DNA of 5,486 nt from Chitinophagaceae bacterium (GTDB lineage: Bacteria > Bacteroidota > Bacteroidia > Chitinophagales > Chitinophagaceae). The stretch's first letter is position 1, and the number at the start of each line of letters is the position of its first letter. The stretch covers positions 1 to 5,486 of the forward strand of contig JADLEN010000164.1 of NCBI GenBank assembly GCA_020846105.1, given 5' to 3'. A program made the position numbers and the translations under genes. Below, one piece after another: positions 5,281-5,486 of the stretch. The notes below the pieces were generated by a model that searched no databases, was not told the origin of the DNA, and saw only the letters and a program-made list of their open reading frames with translations.

Positions 5281-5486
5281 TCATTTCCCATCAGCGTACT
5301 TATCATATAGGGCATTTAATTTGGCTAATAAGTTTTTATAGTTTTCTGATTTATTCTCTAAAAACTCACTTCCACTTGTGATTGTATAATACACCTCGAA
5401 GTGTGTAATATAGGCTACCTTAAAAGCTTCGTCAGAAAACAATAACCTCACACGGTCATTCTGTCCTTTGATAATTAGCAGCTCTA
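5281..5486 (-). CDS. Protein of unknown function, C-terminal part only
   Basis: On the minus strand a frame is open from the right edge to a TGA at 5283-5281, giving 67 complete residues. It begins ELLIIKGQNDRVRLLFSDEA, passes through VAYITHFEVYYTITSGSEF and ends LNALYDKYADGK. The first part has the alternation of beta strands (LLII, RVRLLFS, VAYITHFEVYYTI), and the end is a charged helix (SENYKNLLAKLNALYDKYAD). The composition is that of a real protein, and no other frame in this stretch is as plausible. No known motif is seen and the start lies beyond the window, so neither function nor location can be stated. It is convergent with the 122-residue gene across 85 nt. Confidence 0.7.
   Translation of the reverse strand, partial: ELLIIKGQNDRVRLLFSDEAFKVAYITHFEVYYTITSGSEFLENKSENYKNLLAKLNALYDKYADGK

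Noticed and set aside
124..5406. ACACACTTCG at 124-133 has its reverse complement at 5397-5406, suggesting element ends
   Set aside because: Several 10-nt inverted matches are expected by chance in a window this long, and one copy lies within a coding region; no transposase is present.

Overview
The window looks like chromosomal DNA from an AT-rich member of the Bacteroidota, probably a Chitinophaga- or Saprospira-like lineage. The main evidence is a sensor kinase that joins periplasmic two-component propeller repeats (Reg_prop), a Y_Y_Y domain and a LytS/YehU-type kinase core, paired with a LytTR response regulator. That architecture is characteristic of the phylum. Supporting signs are a signal peptide ending AKA|Q, a TAnnTTTG-type promoter box, and mostly weak Shine-Dalgarno signals. 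The assignment is inferred from gene content; no rRNA or other marker gene is present.

Layout. Bases 1-85 hold the first 28 codons of a minus-strand gene for an exported protein that runs off the left edge. Bases 86-975 are an unusually long (about 890 bp) divergent intergenic region with no convincing intact gene. It contains a 14-nt direct repeat, two copies of a C-rich/G-rich hairpin repeat (the second interrupted by another small hairpin), overlapping palindromes, a doubtful gene remnant, and a 10-nt direct repeat with 21-nt period next to a TAnnTTTG box just before the kinase. Bases 976-4786 are a two-gene operon: a 1016-residue membrane sensor histidine kinase and, overlapping it by 11 nt, a 256-residue REC-LytTR response regulator. 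A 9-bp perfect hairpin covers the regulator stop codon. After a 40-nt gap comes a 122-residue cytoplasmic protein of unknown function with a good Shine-Dalgarno sequence, followed by a likely intrinsic terminator. Bases 5281-5486 hold the last 67 codons of a convergent minus-strand gene of unknown function.

How the genes may work together. The kinase should bind or sense something in the periplasm through its propellers, autophosphorylate at His813 and pass phosphate to Asp60 of the regulator, which then binds DNA through its LytTR domain. LytTR proteins usually bind two short direct repeats about two helical turns apart. The ACACGAAACC pair upstream of the kinase has exactly that geometry, so autoregulation is a testable idea. 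The signal and target genes cannot be read from the window. The divergent exported-protein gene and the 122-residue downstream gene are the nearest candidates for regulated or accessory genes.

No mobile-element gene, CRISPR array, tRNA, rRNA or clearly new system is visible. The less ordinary items are the promoter-proximal repeats, the nested hairpin repeat and the unrecognised 122-residue gene.
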